DNA of 64,000 nucleotides from Xanthomonas nasturtii (GCF_001660815.1 NZ_LYMI01000012.1:1-64000), one strand, 5' to 3'. Shown: positions 47,001 to 57,139, counted from the stretch's first letter. Notes: a model not told the origin generated them from the letters alone. Numbers and translations: made by a program.

Positions 47001-48181
47001 TTGCCTCGCGGCAGGGCCTGGATATCACGCTGGATGCGTGGGGCGACGATGCGTTCCGCAGCCTGTTCAATGAAGAGCTGGGCGCGGTGGTGCAGATCGC
47101 CAGCGAAGATCGCGCCGCGTTCGCCGATCTGGTCGAGCGCCACGCGTTGACCGAATGCGCGCAGCGTATTGCGCGGCCCACCGGTGCGCCGCGCATCCGC
47201 GTGAGCGGGCAGGGCCGCGTGCTGGCCGAGTGGCGTTGGGAAGAGTTGTTCGATGCGTGGTGGTCGGTGACCCATGCCATGCAGAAGCTGCGCGACAACC
47301 CCGATAGCGCCGACGAAGAGCGCGCGCTGGCGCGTGATTTCAAGGCGCCGGGCCTGCGTCCGACGCTGGTGTTCGACCCCTCGGAAGATGTGGCGGCGCC
47401 ATTCGTGGCCACCGGTTCACGGCCCAAGGTGGCGATCCTGCGCGAGCAGGGCGTCAACGGGCAGATCGAAATGGCCTACAACTTCGAGCGTGCCGGTTTC
47501 CGCGCCTACGACGTGCACATGAGCGACCTGATCGAAGGCCGCGTGGAGTTGAGCGAGTTTGTCGGTTTCGCAGCGTGCGGCGGTTTCAGCTACGGTGACG
47601 TGCTGGGTGCCGGCCGTGGCTGGGCGACCTCGATCCTGGAACGTTCGGCGCTGCGCGACGCGTTTGCCGCATTCTTCGCGCGCAGCGATACGTTCGCGCT
47701 GGGGGTGTGCAATGGCTGCCAGATGCTCAGCCAGCTCAAGGACATCATTCCCGGCGCCGAGCATTGGCCGCGCTTTTTGCGCAACCGCAGCGAGCAGTTC
47801 GAAGCACGCACGGCGTTGCTGGAAGTGGTGGAGTCGCCTTCGATCTTCCTGCGTGGCATGGCCGGTTCGCGGATTCCGGTGGCGGTGGCGCATGGCGAAG
47901 GCCGTGCAGAGTTCGACACCGGCGTGGACCAGGCCGCTGCACGCGTGGCACTGCGTTACATCGATGGCGACGGCGTGGTGGCATCGCAGTACCCGCTCAA
48001 TCCGAACGGTTCGCCGGACGGTATTACCGGGCTGACCAATAGCGACGGCCGCGTCACCATCCTGATGCCGCATCCGGAGCGCACGCCGCGCAGCGCAAAT
48101 CTGAGCTGGCATCCGGCCGACTGGGGTAACGACTCGCCGTGGTTGCGGATGTTCCGCAACGCGCGCGTGTGGTGCGGTTGA
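44090..48181 (+). CDS. purL: Phosphoribosylformylglycinamidine synthase, enlarged by two insertions
   Basis: 1363 residues; the single-chain enzyme is usually about 1290-1300. It makes FGAM from FGAR, glutamine and ATP in purine synthesis. Seen in order: the PurS-like N-domain, catalytic [54 protein letters not shown], the second AIRS-like half ([10 protein letters not shown]-type block) and the C-terminal class I glutaminase with nucleophile Cys about 1207 (GVCNGCQML) and His/Glu in PHPERTPRS. Two stretches are foreign: residues about 584-634 (Pro/Gly-rich, from a GGGACC-arm hairpin) and about 826-856 (from a GGGATTC-arm hairpin). Both keep frame and together account for the extra length. 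A start one codon later (44093) is equally possible. Confidence 0.96.
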   Translation: MMVLEGASALSPFRRARLETRLQTLVPALRITGAWHVYFIRVEAGQAPDQATLQRILQADAAPAPRDADASSRYVVPRLGTLSPWSSKATELVRGAGQPIQRVERGTRIDLAGWPEDAPAQAAVAKLLHDPMTQSLLGSAAAAEALFNVPDRGHLQRVPLDGLEQANRDLGLALAQDEIDYLRERFAALGRDPADVELMMFAQANSEHCRHKIFNASWTIDGKPQERSLFRMIKHTHQQTPQHTLSAYSDNAAVVEGVPAARYRPDPASGEYRSEAVLPSAFAIKVETHNHPTAIAPFPGAATGAGGEIRDEGATGRGGKPKAGLTGFSVSHLRIPTLPQPWEAPRALNPRMAPALDIMLDGPLGGAAFNNEFGRPNLLGYFRSFELAEGPGLTRAYDKPIMLAGGLGAIDRNQVEKLRLQPGDAVIVLGGPAMLIGLGGGAASSVAAGDSAEALDFASVQRENPEMERRCQEVIDRCVALGVDNPIRWFHDVGAGGLSNAIPELLHDSGVGGIIDLGRVLTDDPSLSPLELWCNESQERYVLGVPQARLEEFAAICARERCPFAAVGVATAEERLVVGYGTLDGGTGDPAPGTRGGQTQERDSASSAGGVSVAADPAFPGPGSPVPGPTPDLPINLPMDVLFGKAPKMHRDAVHLPAPQWPVLPTASLDLQQAGLRVLAHPTVASKSFLVTIGDRSVGGLTAREQMIGPWQLPLADCAITLAGFDTFEGEAMSIGERTPLALLNAAASARMAVGEAITNLCAAPVQRLDSIKLSANWMAAAGHSGEDALLYDAVRAIGMELCPALELSVPVGKDSLSMQAQWVEAGIRDSAFGIGETPGSSVVANPQSPMPNSIAHKSVSPVSLIISAFAPVGDVRTQLTPLLRSDEESELWLIGLGGGKQRLGGSVLAQVYADDAALPAFGGEVPDLDDAQRLRSFFELIRDARESGLLLAYHDRSDGGAFAALCEMAFASRQGLDITLDAWGDDAFRSLFNEELGAVVQIASEDRAAFADLVERHALTECAQRIARPTGAPRIRVSGQGRVLAEWRWEELFDAWWSVTHAMQKLRDNPDSADEERALARDFKAPGLRPTLVFDPSEDVAAPFVATGSRPKVAILREQGVNGQIEMAYNFERAGFRAYDVHMSDLIEGRVELSEFVGFAACGGFSYGDVLGAGRGWATSILERSALRDAFAAFFARSDTFALGVCNGCQMLSQLKDIIPGAEHWPRFLRNRSEQFEARTALLEVVESPSIFLRGMAGSRIPVAVAHGEGRAEFDTGVDQAAARVALRYIDGDGVVASQYPLNPNGSPDGITGLTNSDGRVTILMPHPERTPRSANLSWHPADWGNDSPWLRMFRNARVWCG
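45844..45980. repeat. GGGACC-arm hairpin element inside purL
   Basis: The left arm GGGACCGGGGACCCGG... (45844-45877) and right arm CCCGGGTCCCGGG...TCCC (45945-45980) are complementary degenerate tandem arrays around a 67-bp centre. It encodes [10 protein letters not shown]...[11 protein letters not shown] in frame. Its arms match the element at 61037-61280. Confidence 0.85.
46568..46652. repeat. GGGATTC-arm hairpin element inside purL
   Basis: The left arm (46568-46598) repeats GGGATTCGGGATTCGGC and the right arm (46622-46652) carries the complementary CCAATCCGCAATCCCC. It encodes [10 protein letters not shown]...[12 protein letters not shown] in frame. The arms match the intergenic elements at 36079-36272 and 36709-36828. 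Confidence 0.85.
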
Positions 48182-48231
48182 GTCGGTGACCCGTGGCCGC
48201 GTGCGCTGAGTGCGCGGCGACGACCTCCCTG

Positions 48232-48268
48232 ACGGCCGTGTGCAGCGTGCACACGGCCGTTTTTGTTT
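48232..48268 (+). terminator. Rho-independent terminator after purL
   Basis: A perfect 13-bp stem (ACGGCCGTGTGCA / TGCACACGGCCGT) with a 3-nt loop is followed by TTTTGTTT. Confidence 0.93.
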
Positions 48269-48624
48269 GTGGTGGTCACGCTTCTGATGCCACCTCGTTG
48301 CAAGATGCCTGCGCGACGTTCTGGATGGATTGGGTTGCATCGTGCATCGTGCATCGCCATGCAGAGGTGCGGCGATGCTGACGCTGAAAGAGGCGTGTAA
48401 CCGGTGTGTTCTGGCCGGCTGCTAGCGCGTCCTGGTCGGTCCATCCATGTGTCCCGGTCGTGCGCCGCAGCAACGCGGCCCGCGTGCTGCAGCTCGGCGA
48501 TCGACAATGTGTCGCGCCTGGTCATGCCGCCCTGGTTGTGCAGTCGTAACTAGGTTCTGTTAAAAAAATAAGGGTTGCTTGTAGTAAATGTAAGAGTTTT
48601 TAGGTATTCGCATAAAAATATTTT

Positions 48625-48647
48625 TGCGTGCGTGCGTGCGTGCGTGC
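48625..48647. repeat. Tetranucleotide (TGCG)5 tract
   Basis: TGCG is repeated five times, followed by TGC. Such tracts can vary by slipped-strand mispairing. It lies about 300 bp upstream of the adhesin remnant. Confidence 0.85.
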
Positions 48648-48767
48648 TGTGCTCTGCATTTAGTTGTTCGGGCGTTAAATATATTCATAAAGCGTTGCGT
48701 CTTCATCACATTCCGCACGTCTTATAAACACTTAATTTTGCTTATTTTCCGGGTAAATCCTGGTGAA

Positions 48768-48806
48768 GGGGGGGTGCTGCACTCTATAAGGCCTCACGGG
48801 GGGGGG
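48768..48806. repeat. Two poly-G tracts (G7 and G9)
   Basis: G7 at 48768-48774 and G9 at 48798-48806 are 23 bp apart in otherwise AT-rich DNA, upstream of the adhesin remnant. Homopolymers of this length are slippage-prone. Confidence 0.8.
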
Positions 48807-48937
48807 CAATCAGGTGAGCGGCGGTCGGTTCTTACGCGCCAGACCATAATCGAGAGTAGGCGTTTAATGAAGAATATCGAAGATGCCGAGGTGCGGTCGC
48901 TCTCCGGTAAGGCGAATATTATCCGATTATCTCGAAA

Positions 48938-49506
48938 ATGCAGGTGCAGTGCCGTCTGCAGGCGGGCAGTGGTCTGGCCGTTTCCATCTGCATGGTGCTG
49001 GTGGGCGGTGGCACCACAGCCACTGCAATGGCGCAGATGCGCACTTCGGCGACTCCGTGCAGCGTAGTCGATGGCCAGCGTCTATGTGCGCAGCACTGGC
49101 TGCCGCTGATGCGTCGATGGGCTTTGTTGCCCGTGCAGCGGCGTCGACATCCACGCCAATTGCATCAGTGCCGGCCGAAGACGATGCCGAGTTGCCTCCA
49201 TTCGTCGACGGGCAAGATGCCATTGCCCTGGGGCGGCAAGTAATGCGCTTGTCGATGGCACCAGCGCGCTGGGAGCGGGCAGCCTGACATTGGAGCGCGA
49301 TGCGAGCGCGGTGGTGATGCGTTGATGATCAGCACATCTGCGGCGGCGGTTGGCGGGGTTGCAGTGGTGTACGACTACGGCGCGTTCTGCTTTGTCGTCG
49401 GTAGCAGCGAGCAAGCCACCGAGGCCACCGGCGTTGCCTCCACTGCGATCGGTGGCGGGGCCAATGCGGTCGACGCGCGCATGACGGCGGTGACCTGGGT
49501 TGCACT
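48938..49506 (+). pseudogene. Decayed YadA-like adhesin (signal and head fragments)
   Basis: Coding pieces are scattered over more than one frame. From 48938 comes a signal-like GSGLAVSICMVLVGGGTTAT then AMAQ. Further on another frame gives PIASVPAEDDAELPPFVDGQ, then SNALVDGTSALGAGSL, and then ATEATGVASTAIGGGANAVD, which is a classic YadA-type head repeat. Stops and frameshifts separate them. No neck, stalk or membrane anchor remains. The next recognisable sequence is the end of a protease, so the deletion fused the two remnants. The intact adhesin at 50352 begins 850 bp downstream and is the likely paralogue. Confidence 0.65.
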
Positions 49507-49812
49507 CTGGATGCCCAGGTGCTGCAAAACGGCACGATCCAGCGTGGTGTGTCCAATGTGGCAGGGGATGCCGGCGTGTTCACTTTCCAGGCGTCCGCAG
49601 GCCAGGTACTGAGCTTTCTCAGCTTTGGTGGCATCGGACAGGCATCGCTGTACGTGGCACTCGGGCGCGTACAGCGCTGACGACAACGACGGCGCCTCCA
49701 TGCGCAGCGGCACAGCCAGACAGTGCGCTTCACCGCGCCGCGCGCAGGCACCTACGTGCTCAAACTGGAGGGCGCCAGCTTCGATGGCGCAAGCCTGTTG
49801 GCGCGCCAATGA
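49507..49812 (+). pseudogene. Decayed secreted-protease C-terminal (PPC-like) domain
   Basis: The frame from 49507 reads LDAQVLQNGTIQRGVSNVAG, DAGVFTFQASAGQVLSFLSF, GGIGQASLYVALG, then a stop at 49678; the same frame resumes TVRFTAPRAGTYVLKLEGAS and ends LLARQ. Between them the matching sequence (DDNDGASMRSGTAR) lies in another frame, so two compensating shifts have occurred. It aligns by eye with the C-terminal domain of the intact protease at 57140-59023 (FDAKAGAVLSFMTYGGTGDV...TVRFTAPKAGTYYIKLVGA...LVARQ). No catalytic domain remains. Confidence 0.72.
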
Positions 49813-49968
49813 GTCGACGTCCGGCATCGGCGCCTGGAGTGATCGTCATTTCCTTGGCGCACCCGCGCCTGGCGCCAGCGCCGGCAGGCCAGCCAGGCAG
49901 CGGTTGCCGGTACCCGAGGCACTGACCCGCCATCTGACCCCTTTCTGCTGCGGTTTTGCGCAACCAAG

Positions 49969-49999
49969 CCCGCTGGCGTCTCGCCAGCGGGTTTTTTTT
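49969..49999 (+). terminator. Rho-independent terminator after the remnant pair
   Basis: CCCGCTGGCG / CGCCAGCGGG has a 3-nt loop and is followed by eight T. It would end the transcript of the former adhesin-protease unit. Confidence 0.93.
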
Positions 50000-50351
50000 G
50001 TCCACAACGGACACGGCTATTCAGCTTTTAAATGTCTTGAGAGACATGATCTAGGTCGCTGTTTTCCAAAGGTTTATCAAAAATCTAATAAAAGCAAGCA
50101 GAAGTGTGATGGAAAGCGCACTTATCTTCGCTTTCTGTCAAAAACTTGACGCCTGAAATGACGGCTGTTAACACTTTGCTCAGTTCTATGGTTGGGTAGC
50201 GTTCACTTTTTGACTATCCAGGGAGCAGGTGAAAGCCGCTCCCGCCGCAAGGCCCATGGCGCGAACACCTGCGGGGAATCTCAGGCTGGAACGCCTTTCG
50301 CAGGCGGGTGTTCGCCAAAAACCAGTCCAACAACTCAGGAGTCGTGCGTCG
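50000..50351. promoter_or_regulatory. AT-rich upstream region of the adhesin gene
   Basis: No gene is seen. G+C is low (21 of 60 at 50041-50100). TGTCTTGAGAGACA at 50033-50046 is a perfect palindrome (TGTCT-TGAG-AGACA). The translation start is decided by CAGGAG at 50337-50342. Promoter elements cannot be fixed by eye. Confidence 0.5.
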
Positions 50352-53300
50352 ATGAATCGGATTTATCGCAAGGTCTGGAACAAATCACTGGGCGTGTGGG
50401 CCGTGGCCTCGGAATTGGCCAGCGGTGACAGCCCCGGAGCCGTTGCATCAGCCTCGCTCATCGACCGCCGCCAGAGCCTCGCACTGGCCGCCGCCATCGC
50501 CCTGGCACTGGGTGGCGCCGGATTCGCCACGCCGCTTCCCGCCAATGCGCAATCGGTCGAAGTCGGCCGCGGCGCATCCGCCCCGGTCAGCAAGGCCACC
50601 GCAATCGGCGCCAACAGCCGCGCCAGCGCGACCGGCGCAGTGGCCACCGGCGCCGACAGCAGCGCCAGTGGCGTCAACAGCAGCGCGATCGGCCGCCAGA
50701 CCAATGCCATCGGCGAGAACGCGGTGGCCATCGGCTACAACAGTTTCGTGCGCCAGGCCGGGGAAAACGGCGTGGCGCTGGGCGCCGATGCAGGTGTCAC
50801 CGGAGCAAATTCGGTAGCGCTGGGCGCAGGCTCGCGCACCCACGAAGACGAGGTGGTGTCGGTGGGTAGCGGCAATGGCCGCGGTGGCCCGGCAACGCGC
50901 CGCATCACCAATGTCACTGCCGGCGTCAACGCCACCGATGCGGTCAACGTGGCGCAGCTGCGCGACGTGGCCGATGTGGCCGAAGACACTGCGTTGTTCT
51001 TCAAGGCGACACCAGGCGACGACAGCGTGGGCGCCTATGTCGAAGGCGAGCGCGCCCTGGCCGCAGGCGATGGCGCCAATGCAGTGGGCACCGCCACCAC
51101 CGCGCTCGGCACCGGTGCCAATGCCGTGGCCGAGAACGCAACGGCGGTGGGGTTCAATGCACTGGCATCGGGCCAGAACAGCGCGGCTTTCGGCCATAAC
51201 GCACAGGCCAATGGCCCGGGGAGCGTCGCCGTTGGCGGCGCGGCGGTGAACGAAGATGGCGAGCCGTTGATCACCAATGGCGGCGTGCCGGTCGATACCG
51301 GCGCCACCAGTGCCGGCGTCGGTGGAACCGCGGTCGGCGCCAGCGCCAATGCCGACGGGTTTGCGGCTTCCTCGTTCGGCGTCGGCGCGTATGCGGCCGG
51401 TGCGCAGTCCTCTGCGTTCGGCGCGGTGGCCAATGCGGCCGGCGATTACGCCACGGCCGTGGGCACGCAGACCAGTGCCAGCGGCACCAGCAGCACCGCT
51501 GTCGGTGGCCCGGTCGATCTGATTCCCGGTCTGGGCTTCTTCGTGCAGACCCAGGCCAGTGGCGAAGCGGCCACTGCGCTCGGCGCCGGTGCGATCGCAT
51601 CCGGCACCTACACCACGGCCGTGGGCACGCTCAGCGAAGCCTCCGGCACCGAAGCCACCGCCGTGGGCTACTTCGCCTATGCGCCGGGCGAAGGCGCCAC
51701 CGCGGTTGGCCCGGAATCCTGGGCCAGCGGCGAACTCAGCACCGCGCTCGGCTACTACAGCACCGCGCGCGGCGCCAACTCGGTTGCGTTGGGTGCCAAC
51801 TCGGTCGCCACGCGCGCCAACACCGTATCGGTGGGCGCGGCCGGCGATGAGCGTCAGATCACCAACGTGGCCGCTGGTACCGAGGGCACCGATGCGGTGA
51901 ATCTCGACCAGCTCAGCGCAGTGTCCGATGTCGCATCCACCACCGCACGCGCGTTTGTCGCCACCGGCGAGGGCGCCGCGATTGCAGAAGGCATCGACAG
52001 CGTCGCTGCCGGTTCCAACGCGTCGGCCTTCAGCGATTACAGCACCGCGCTGGGTTCGAGCAGCCTGGCATCTGCGCAGGGCGCAACTGCCGTTGGCAGT
52101 GGCGCCAATGCCACCACCGACAACGCCACGGCGGTGGGTTTCAACAGCGCCGCAATCGCCGAAAACACCACCGCGCTCGGTGGTAACAGCAGTGCAGCGG
52201 GCGACTCCAGTACGGCAGTGGGCGGCGCAAGCCAGGCCACCGCCAGCGGCGCGACTGCGCTCGGTTACGAAAGCATCGCCAACGGTGCGGACTCCACTGC
52301 GCTGGGCGCGGGCAGTGTGGCGTTCGGCGACACCAGCACCGCCGTGGGCGGCGCGAGCGTTGCATTCGGCGATGATAGTGCCGCCTTCGGTGCCAATGCC
52401 GCCGCTGGCGGTACTGCCTCCACCGCCGTCGGCGCAGGCAGCAGTGCGTTCGGCGAGCGCACTGTCGCGCTGGGCGGCGCCAGCAATGCATCGGGCGACG
52501 ACAGCATCGCGCTCGGTGCAAGCAGCCAGGCCTCTGCGCTGGGCACCACGGCCGTCGGCAGCAATGCCAACGCCAGCATCGCCAATGCCACGGCGGTGGG
52601 CTTCAACAGCAGTGCCGGCGACGACTACGCCACTGCGCTCGGCAGCGACAGCAATGCCTCGGGATATTTCAGCACCGCCGTCGGCGGCAACAGCATTTCC
52701 AACGGGCGTGGTGCAACGGCAATCGGTTACGAAAGCATCGGCAACGGCAGCGCATCGACTGCGCTGGGCTTTGCCAGCGTGGCATGGGGTAACGGCGGCA
52801 CCGCCATCGGCACCGAAAGCTTGGCCTACGGTGACGACAGCACGGCGCTTGGCGCGAATGCGTCCGCAGCCGACACCGGCTCGATTGCCGTTGGCACCTA
52901 CGCAAACGCATATGGCCCGCGTGCGATTTCGCTCGGCGGCCAATCCAATGCAACCGGCGATGAGAGCATCGCGCTGGGTTGGGAAGCCACCGCCGTGGGC
53001 ACGCAGAGCGTCAGCCTCGGTGGCGGGGCATTGGCATCTGCCGACAACAGCGTTGCGCTGGGTGCAGGCGCTGTCGCCGATCGCGCCAACACGGTGTCGG
53101 TGGGCACGGCCGGCAGCGAGCGCCAGATTGCCAATGTTGCGGCCGGCACCGAGGGCACCGATGCGGTGAATCTCGATCAGCTCAACGCCGTGGCTGGCGC
53201 TGCGGAAAATACCGCGCGCCTGTATGCAGGCACCGGTGACGGCACCGCTTTCGCACAGGGCGACGACGCGACCGCGGCCGGTTCCAATGCCACCGCAGAC

Positions 53301-56300
53301 GGCGATTACAGCAGCGCGTTCGGTGCCGGCAGCCAGGCCACCGCAATCGGTGCGGTGGCCATCGGCAGCGGTGCCAGCGCCACGGCGCAGTACGCCAATG
53401 CGGCCGGTTACAACGCAGCGGCCAGCGGCTTTGGCAGCGTGTCCAATGGCGCCTTCAGCCAGGCCAGCGGCGACTACGCGGTGGCCTTGGGTGGCGAGAG
53501 TGAAGCGGCGGGTGCGCAAAGCACGGCGCTCGGTGCAGCGGCAGGCGCGTACGGCGATGGCTCGCTGGCAGTCGGCGCGCTGAGCGAAGCGCAGGGTAGC
53601 GAATCCATCGCGATGGGTTATTTCGCCAGCGCCAGCGGCGAGTCGGCCACCGCCGTAGGTGCGGAGAGCATTGCCAACGGCACCACCGCGGCGGCCTTCG
53701 GCTTCGGTGCTGAAGCCACGTCCAACTACTCCACTGCCTTGGGTGGCTATTCCACCGCGAGCGGTTTCAACAGTACTGCGCTGGGTAATTTCAGCACCGC
53801 CAGCGGCTCCAATACGGTGGCGGTGGGTGGCGATGCCACCGCCACTGGCGCGTACAGCGTTGCAGCCGGTCAGGGCAGCGTGGCCAGCGGCTACAACAGC
53901 GTGTCGGTCGGTGGCGCCTTGCTCGGCTTGTTGCCGACCGAAGCATCCGGCGATTACTCCACCGCCGTGGGTGGCGCGGCGTGGGCGCCGGGCCTCAACA
54001 GCACCGCGCTGGGCAATTTCTCCGAATCCACCGGCGAAGGCAGCGTGGCATTGGGCGCCGATTCGGTGGCCGATCGCGACTTCGCGGTGTCGGTGGGCAG
54101 TGCCGGCAACGAACGTCAGATCACCAATGTGGCAGCCGGCACGCAAGGTACCGATGCGGTGAATCTGGATCAGCTCACCGCGGTTGCCGAAGCCGGTGCA
54201 GCCACCAGCAAGTACTTCCAGGCCAGCGGCAGCGATGACAGCGATGCCGGCGCGTATGTGGAAGGCGATGACGCATTGGCCGCTGGTGAAGGCGCCGCTG
54301 CCACCGGTACAGGCACCACCGCGTTGGGTGCAGGGGCGAAGGCAGTGGTCGACAGCGCCACCGCAGTTGGTGTCGCCGCGTTGGCTGGCGGCATCGGCGC
54401 GGCAGCGGTGGGCAACAACGCTCAGGCACTGGGCGAAAACAGCAGCGCGGTCGGCAGCAACGCATTGGCCAGCGATATCGGTGCCACCGCGAACGGTGCC
54501 GGTGCGCAGGCGATTTCGACCTACACCACCGCACTCGGCAGCGAAGCGGTGGCCTCCGACAATCAGGCGACTGCTGCGGGTTTCCGCAGTACCGCCTCCA
54601 ATATCGGTAGCGCCGCATTCGGTGGCTATAGCGAATCCAGCGGCCGCCTGTCTTCGGCACTGGGCTATGGCGCGGTTGCATCCAGCGACTACAGCACCGC
54701 CGTCGGTGCCGTGGCGCTGGCCTCCGGTGCCAGCGCGGTCGCCGTTGGCGAATTCAGCGAAGCCACCGGCGATGAGAGCGTGGCCGTCGGCGGCAGCACG
54801 TTCTTCGGGTTCATTCCGGCGCGTGCGTCCGGCACGGGGGCAGCCGCCCTCGGTGCCGGTGCCTGGGCTACCGCCGACTACACCACTGCCATCGGCTGGA
54901 ATTCGTATGCCGACGGCGTCAATGCCACTGCGTTGGGCCAGAGCGCAGCCGCGCTTGCCGACAACACGCTGGCATTGGGTGGCGGCAGCCGCGCCGATGC
55001 GGTCGGTGCCAGTGTGGTCGGTGTGGATGCATCGGCCACCGGCATCAACAGCACCGGCGTCGGCCGTCAGGTCAACGTGATCGGCGAAAACGCGGTCTCG
55101 GTGGGCTACAACTCGTTCGTGCGCCAGAGCGCGGTCAACGGTGTAGCCCTGGGCGCCAACGCCGGTGCAACCGGTGCCGATTCGGTTGCGTTGGGCTCCG
55201 GTTCGCGTACCTATGAAGCCGACACGGTGTCGATCGGTAGCGGCAATGGCCGCGGCGGTCCGGCCACGCGCCGCATCGTCAATGTCAGCGACGGCCAGGC
55301 GGCTACCGATGCGGTCAACAAGGGCCAGCTGGATTCCCTGGCGGCCGATATGCAGACCACCAATGGCATGGTGCGCACCACCGGTGAAGGCGTGGCGTCG
55401 GCAACCGGCGATCGCAGCAGTGCGGTCGGCGCGGGCGCCACCGCCAGTGGCGCACGCAGCGTGGCAATTGCCTCCGGCAGCCGCGCCTCGGCCACCGGTG
55501 CCAGTGCGATGGGTGTGGACAGCAGCGCCAGCGGCGCGAACAGCACCGCGATGGGCCGGCAGACCAATTCCATCGGCGAAAACGGTGTTGCACTGGGCTA
55601 CAACTCCTTCGTGCGCGAAAGCGGCAGCAATGCGGTGGCACTCGGTGCCAATGCCGGTGCCAGTGGCGCCGATTCGGTGGCCCTGGGCTCGGGCTCGCGC
55701 ACCTATGACGCCAACACGGTGTCGGTGGGTAGCGGTAATGGGCGTGGCGGTCCGGCGACACGTCGCATTGTCAATGTGGGTGCCGGTGCGATTGCCAGTG
55801 CCAGCCTTGAGGCGATCAACGGCGGGCAGTTGTTCCAGTCGTTGAGCAATGCCGCCAGCTTCCTTGGTGGCGGTGCGGCGATCGGCGCGCAAGGCGTGTT
55901 CGTCGCGCCGACCTACGTGATCCAGGGCGCCAGCTACAACAACGTGGGCGCGGCATTGACCGCGCTGGACACCAAGGTCACCCAGCTGGATGCACGTGGC
56001 GGCACTGCGCTCGCCAGCACCACGTCGCTACGCACCGCCACGGTGCCGGCTGTCGCTGCACCTGCTACGAGCGATGCAGCAGGCAACGTCAGCACCGCTA
56101 CGGTCACCACCGGCGTGCAAGGCACGCCGACCGCAGCCGTGGTCGGCAGCATCACGCCAGCGGCCACGTCCACCGCGGTCGGCACTGCAGCAGTGGCCAA
56201 TCACGTCACCGGCACCGCAATCGGCGGCAGCGCGTATGCGCATGGCCCCAACGACACTGCCATCGGCAGCAATGCACGCGTCAATGCCGATGGCAGCACG

Positions 56301-56906
56301 GCGGTGGGTGCCAATACGCAGATCGCTGCGGTCGCCACCAATGCGGTGGCGATGGGCGAGGGCGCGCAGGTGACTGCAGCTTCCGGCACCGCTGTCGGCC
56401 AAGGCGCACGTGCCACGGCACAAGGTGCGGTCGCACTGGGTCAGGGTTCGGTTGCCGATCGTGCCAATACGGTGTCGGTGGGCAGCGTCGGCGGCGAGCG
56501 TCAGGTGGCCAACGTGGCTGCCGGTGTGCGCGCCACCGATGCGGTCAACAAGGGCCAGTTGGACAGCGGCGTTGCCGCAGCCAACAGCTACACCGACAGC
56601 CGCTACAGCGCGATGGCCGACAGCTTCGAAAGCTACCAGGGCGATATCGAAGACCGTCTGCGTCGGCAGAACCGTCGCCTGGATCGCCAGGGCGCGATGA
56701 GCTCGGCGATGTTGAACATGTCCGCCAGCGTGGCGGGTATCGCTTCGCAAAATCGCATCGGTGCCGGTGTCGGTTTCCAGAACGGCGAGTCGGCGTTGTC
56801 GGTGGGGTATCAGCGCGCCATCAGCCCACGCGCCACGTTGACCGTGGGCGGTGCGCTGAGCGGGGACGACAGCTCGATCGGCGTGGGTGCCGGTTTCGGC
56901 TGGTAA
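50352..56906 (+). CDS. YadA-like trimeric autotransporter adhesin
   Basis: 2184 residues from the ATG at 50352. An extended signal peptide is present: the ESPR motif MNRIYRKVWNKSLGVWAVAS, then a hydrophobic core ending at ANAQ. The passenger is a long series of head repeats of about 14 residues (patterns such as NATAVGFNS, STALGAGS, SVALGANS). Neck modules recur near 51830, 53090, 54090, 55230, 55720 and 56470 (VSVGSxGxERQITNVAAGT, TDAVNLDQL). The C-terminus has a short coiled coil (SFESYQGDIEDRLRRQNRRL) and a four-strand membrane anchor ending SIGVGAGFGW. It belongs with the XadA/XadB adhesins of xanthomonads, but I cannot tell which orthologue it is. The next gene encodes a secreted protease. 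Confidence 0.95.
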   Translation: MNRIYRKVWNKSLGVWAVASELASGDSPGAVASASLIDRRQSLALAAAIALALGGAGFATPLPANAQSVEVGRGASAPVSKATAIGANSRASATGAVATGADSSASGVNSSAIGRQTNAIGENAVAIGYNSFVRQAGENGVALGADAGVTGANSVALGAGSRTHEDEVVSVGSGNGRGGPATRRITNVTAGVNATDAVNVAQLRDVADVAEDTALFFKATPGDDSVGAYVEGERALAAGDGANAVGTATTALGTGANAVAENATAVGFNALASGQNSAAFGHNAQANGPGSVAVGGAAVNEDGEPLITNGGVPVDTGATSAGVGGTAVGASANADGFAASSFGVGAYAAGAQSSAFGAVANAAGDYATAVGTQTSASGTSSTAVGGPVDLIPGLGFFVQTQASGEAATALGAGAIASGTYTTAVGTLSEASGTEATAVGYFAYAPGEGATAVGPESWASGELSTALGYYSTARGANSVALGANSVATRANTVSVGAAGDERQITNVAAGTEGTDAVNLDQLSAVSDVASTTARAFVATGEGAAIAEGIDSVAAGSNASAFSDYSTALGSSSLASAQGATAVGSGANATTDNATAVGFNSAAIAENTTALGGNSSAAGDSSTAVGGASQATASGATALGYESIANGADSTALGAGSVAFGDTSTAVGGASVAFGDDSAAFGANAAAGGTASTAVGAGSSAFGERTVALGGASNASGDDSIALGASSQASALGTTAVGSNANASIANATAVGFNSSAGDDYATALGSDSNASGYFSTAVGGNSISNGRGATAIGYESIGNGSASTALGFASVAWGNGGTAIGTESLAYGDDSTALGANASAADTGSIAVGTYANAYGPRAISLGGQSNATGDESIALGWEATAVGTQSVSLGGGALASADNSVALGAGAVADRANTVSVGTAGSERQIANVAAGTEGTDAVNLDQLNAVAGAAENTARLYAGTGDGTAFAQGDDATAAGSNATADGDYSSAFGAGSQATAIGAVAIGSGASATAQYANAAGYNAAASGFGSVSNGAFSQASGDYAVALGGESEAAGAQSTALGAAAGAYGDGSLAVGALSEAQGSESIAMGYFASASGESATAVGAESIANGTTAAAFGFGAEATSNYSTALGGYSTASGFNSTALGNFSTASGSNTVAVGGDATATGAYSVAAGQGSVASGYNSVSVGGALLGLLPTEASGDYSTAVGGAAWAPGLNSTALGNFSESTGEGSVALGADSVADRDFAVSVGSAGNERQITNVAAGTQGTDAVNLDQLTAVAEAGAATSKYFQASGSDDSDAGAYVEGDDALAAGEGAAATGTGTTALGAGAKAVVDSATAVGVAALAGGIGAAAVGNNAQALGENSSAVGSNALASDIGATANGAGAQAISTYTTALGSEAVASDNQATAAGFRSTASNIGSAAFGGYSESSGRLSSALGYGAVASSDYSTAVGAVALASGASAVAVGEFSEATGDESVAVGGSTFFGFIPARASGTGAAALGAGAWATADYTTAIGWNSYADGVNATALGQSAAALADNTLALGGGSRADAVGASVVGVDASATGINSTGVGRQVNVIGENAVSVGYNSFVRQSAVNGVALGANAGATGADSVALGSGSRTYEADTVSIGSGNGRGGPATRRIVNVSDGQAATDAVNKGQLDSLAADMQTTNGMVRTTGEGVASATGDRSSAVGAGATASGARSVAIASGSRASATGASAMGVDSSASGANSTAMGRQTNSIGENGVALGYNSFVRESGSNAVALGANAGASGADSVALGSGSRTYDANTVSVGSGNGRGGPATRRIVNVGAGAIASASLEAINGGQLFQSLSNAASFLGGGAAIGAQGVFVAPTYVIQGASYNNVGAALTALDTKVTQLDARGGTALASTTSLRTATVPAVAAPATSDAAGNVSTATVTTGVQGTPTAAVVGSITPAATSTAVGTAAVANHVTGTAIGGSAYAHGPNDTAIGSNARVNADGSTAVGANTQIAAVATNAVAMGEGAQVTAASGTAVGQGARATAQGAVALGQGSVADRANTVSVGSVGGERQVANVAAGVRATDAVNKGQLDSGVAAANSYTDSRYSAMADSFESYQGDIEDRLRRQNRRLDRQGAMSSAMLNMSASVAGIASQNRIGAGVGFQNGESALSVGYQRAISPRATLTVGGALSGDDSSIGVGAGFGW

Positions 56907-56936
56907 GCGTTGGCAAGACTGCGGTTTGCATCAAAC

Positions 56937-56962
56937 GCGGCGGCGCCGGTGTGCGCCGCCGC
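56937..56962. terminator. Strong GC hairpin after the adhesin gene
   Basis: GCGGCGGCGC / GCGCCGCCGC with a 6-nt loop lies 30 bp past the adhesin stop. It lacks a U-tract, so it may attenuate or stabilise the transcript instead of ending it. Confidence 0.45.
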
Positions 56963-57139
56963 GGCAAGGCAAGGCCTGAGGGGGCGGGCAAGGACCGTGG
57001 CTAGGCCAGGCAACGGATTCGCATGGAGTGATGGCCGTACCAGGAGCGATCGATCAATGCCGCAGGCCAGTCATGGCTGCGTGGCGTGCTCGACCCCGTT
57101 CCAAGCCTGATTCACGAAAAACACGAAGAGGATTTCACC

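Larger units (their letters stand above)
48269..48937. other. AT-rich intergenic stretch with simple-sequence tracts
   Basis: No gene is supported here. A TGCATCG unit repeats three times at 48336-48356. From about 48541 the base composition falls sharply (19 G+C in 60 at 48541-48600). The tracts at 48625-48647 and 48768-48806 are annotated separately. An ATG at 48867 opens a short frame (MKNIEDAEVRSLSGKANIIR) leading into the adhesin remnant region. Confidence 0.6.

Noticed and set aside
50448-55892. An 1814-codon open frame on the minus strand opposite the adhesin
   Set aside because: It mirrors the repetitive Ala/Gly/Ser/Thr codons of the adhesin and has no domain, start signal or composition of its own.
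50580-56500. Regular short repeats that could suggest a CRISPR array
   Set aside because: The repeats are coding, degenerate and in the adhesin head frame; there are no conserved direct repeats with unique spacers and no cas genes.
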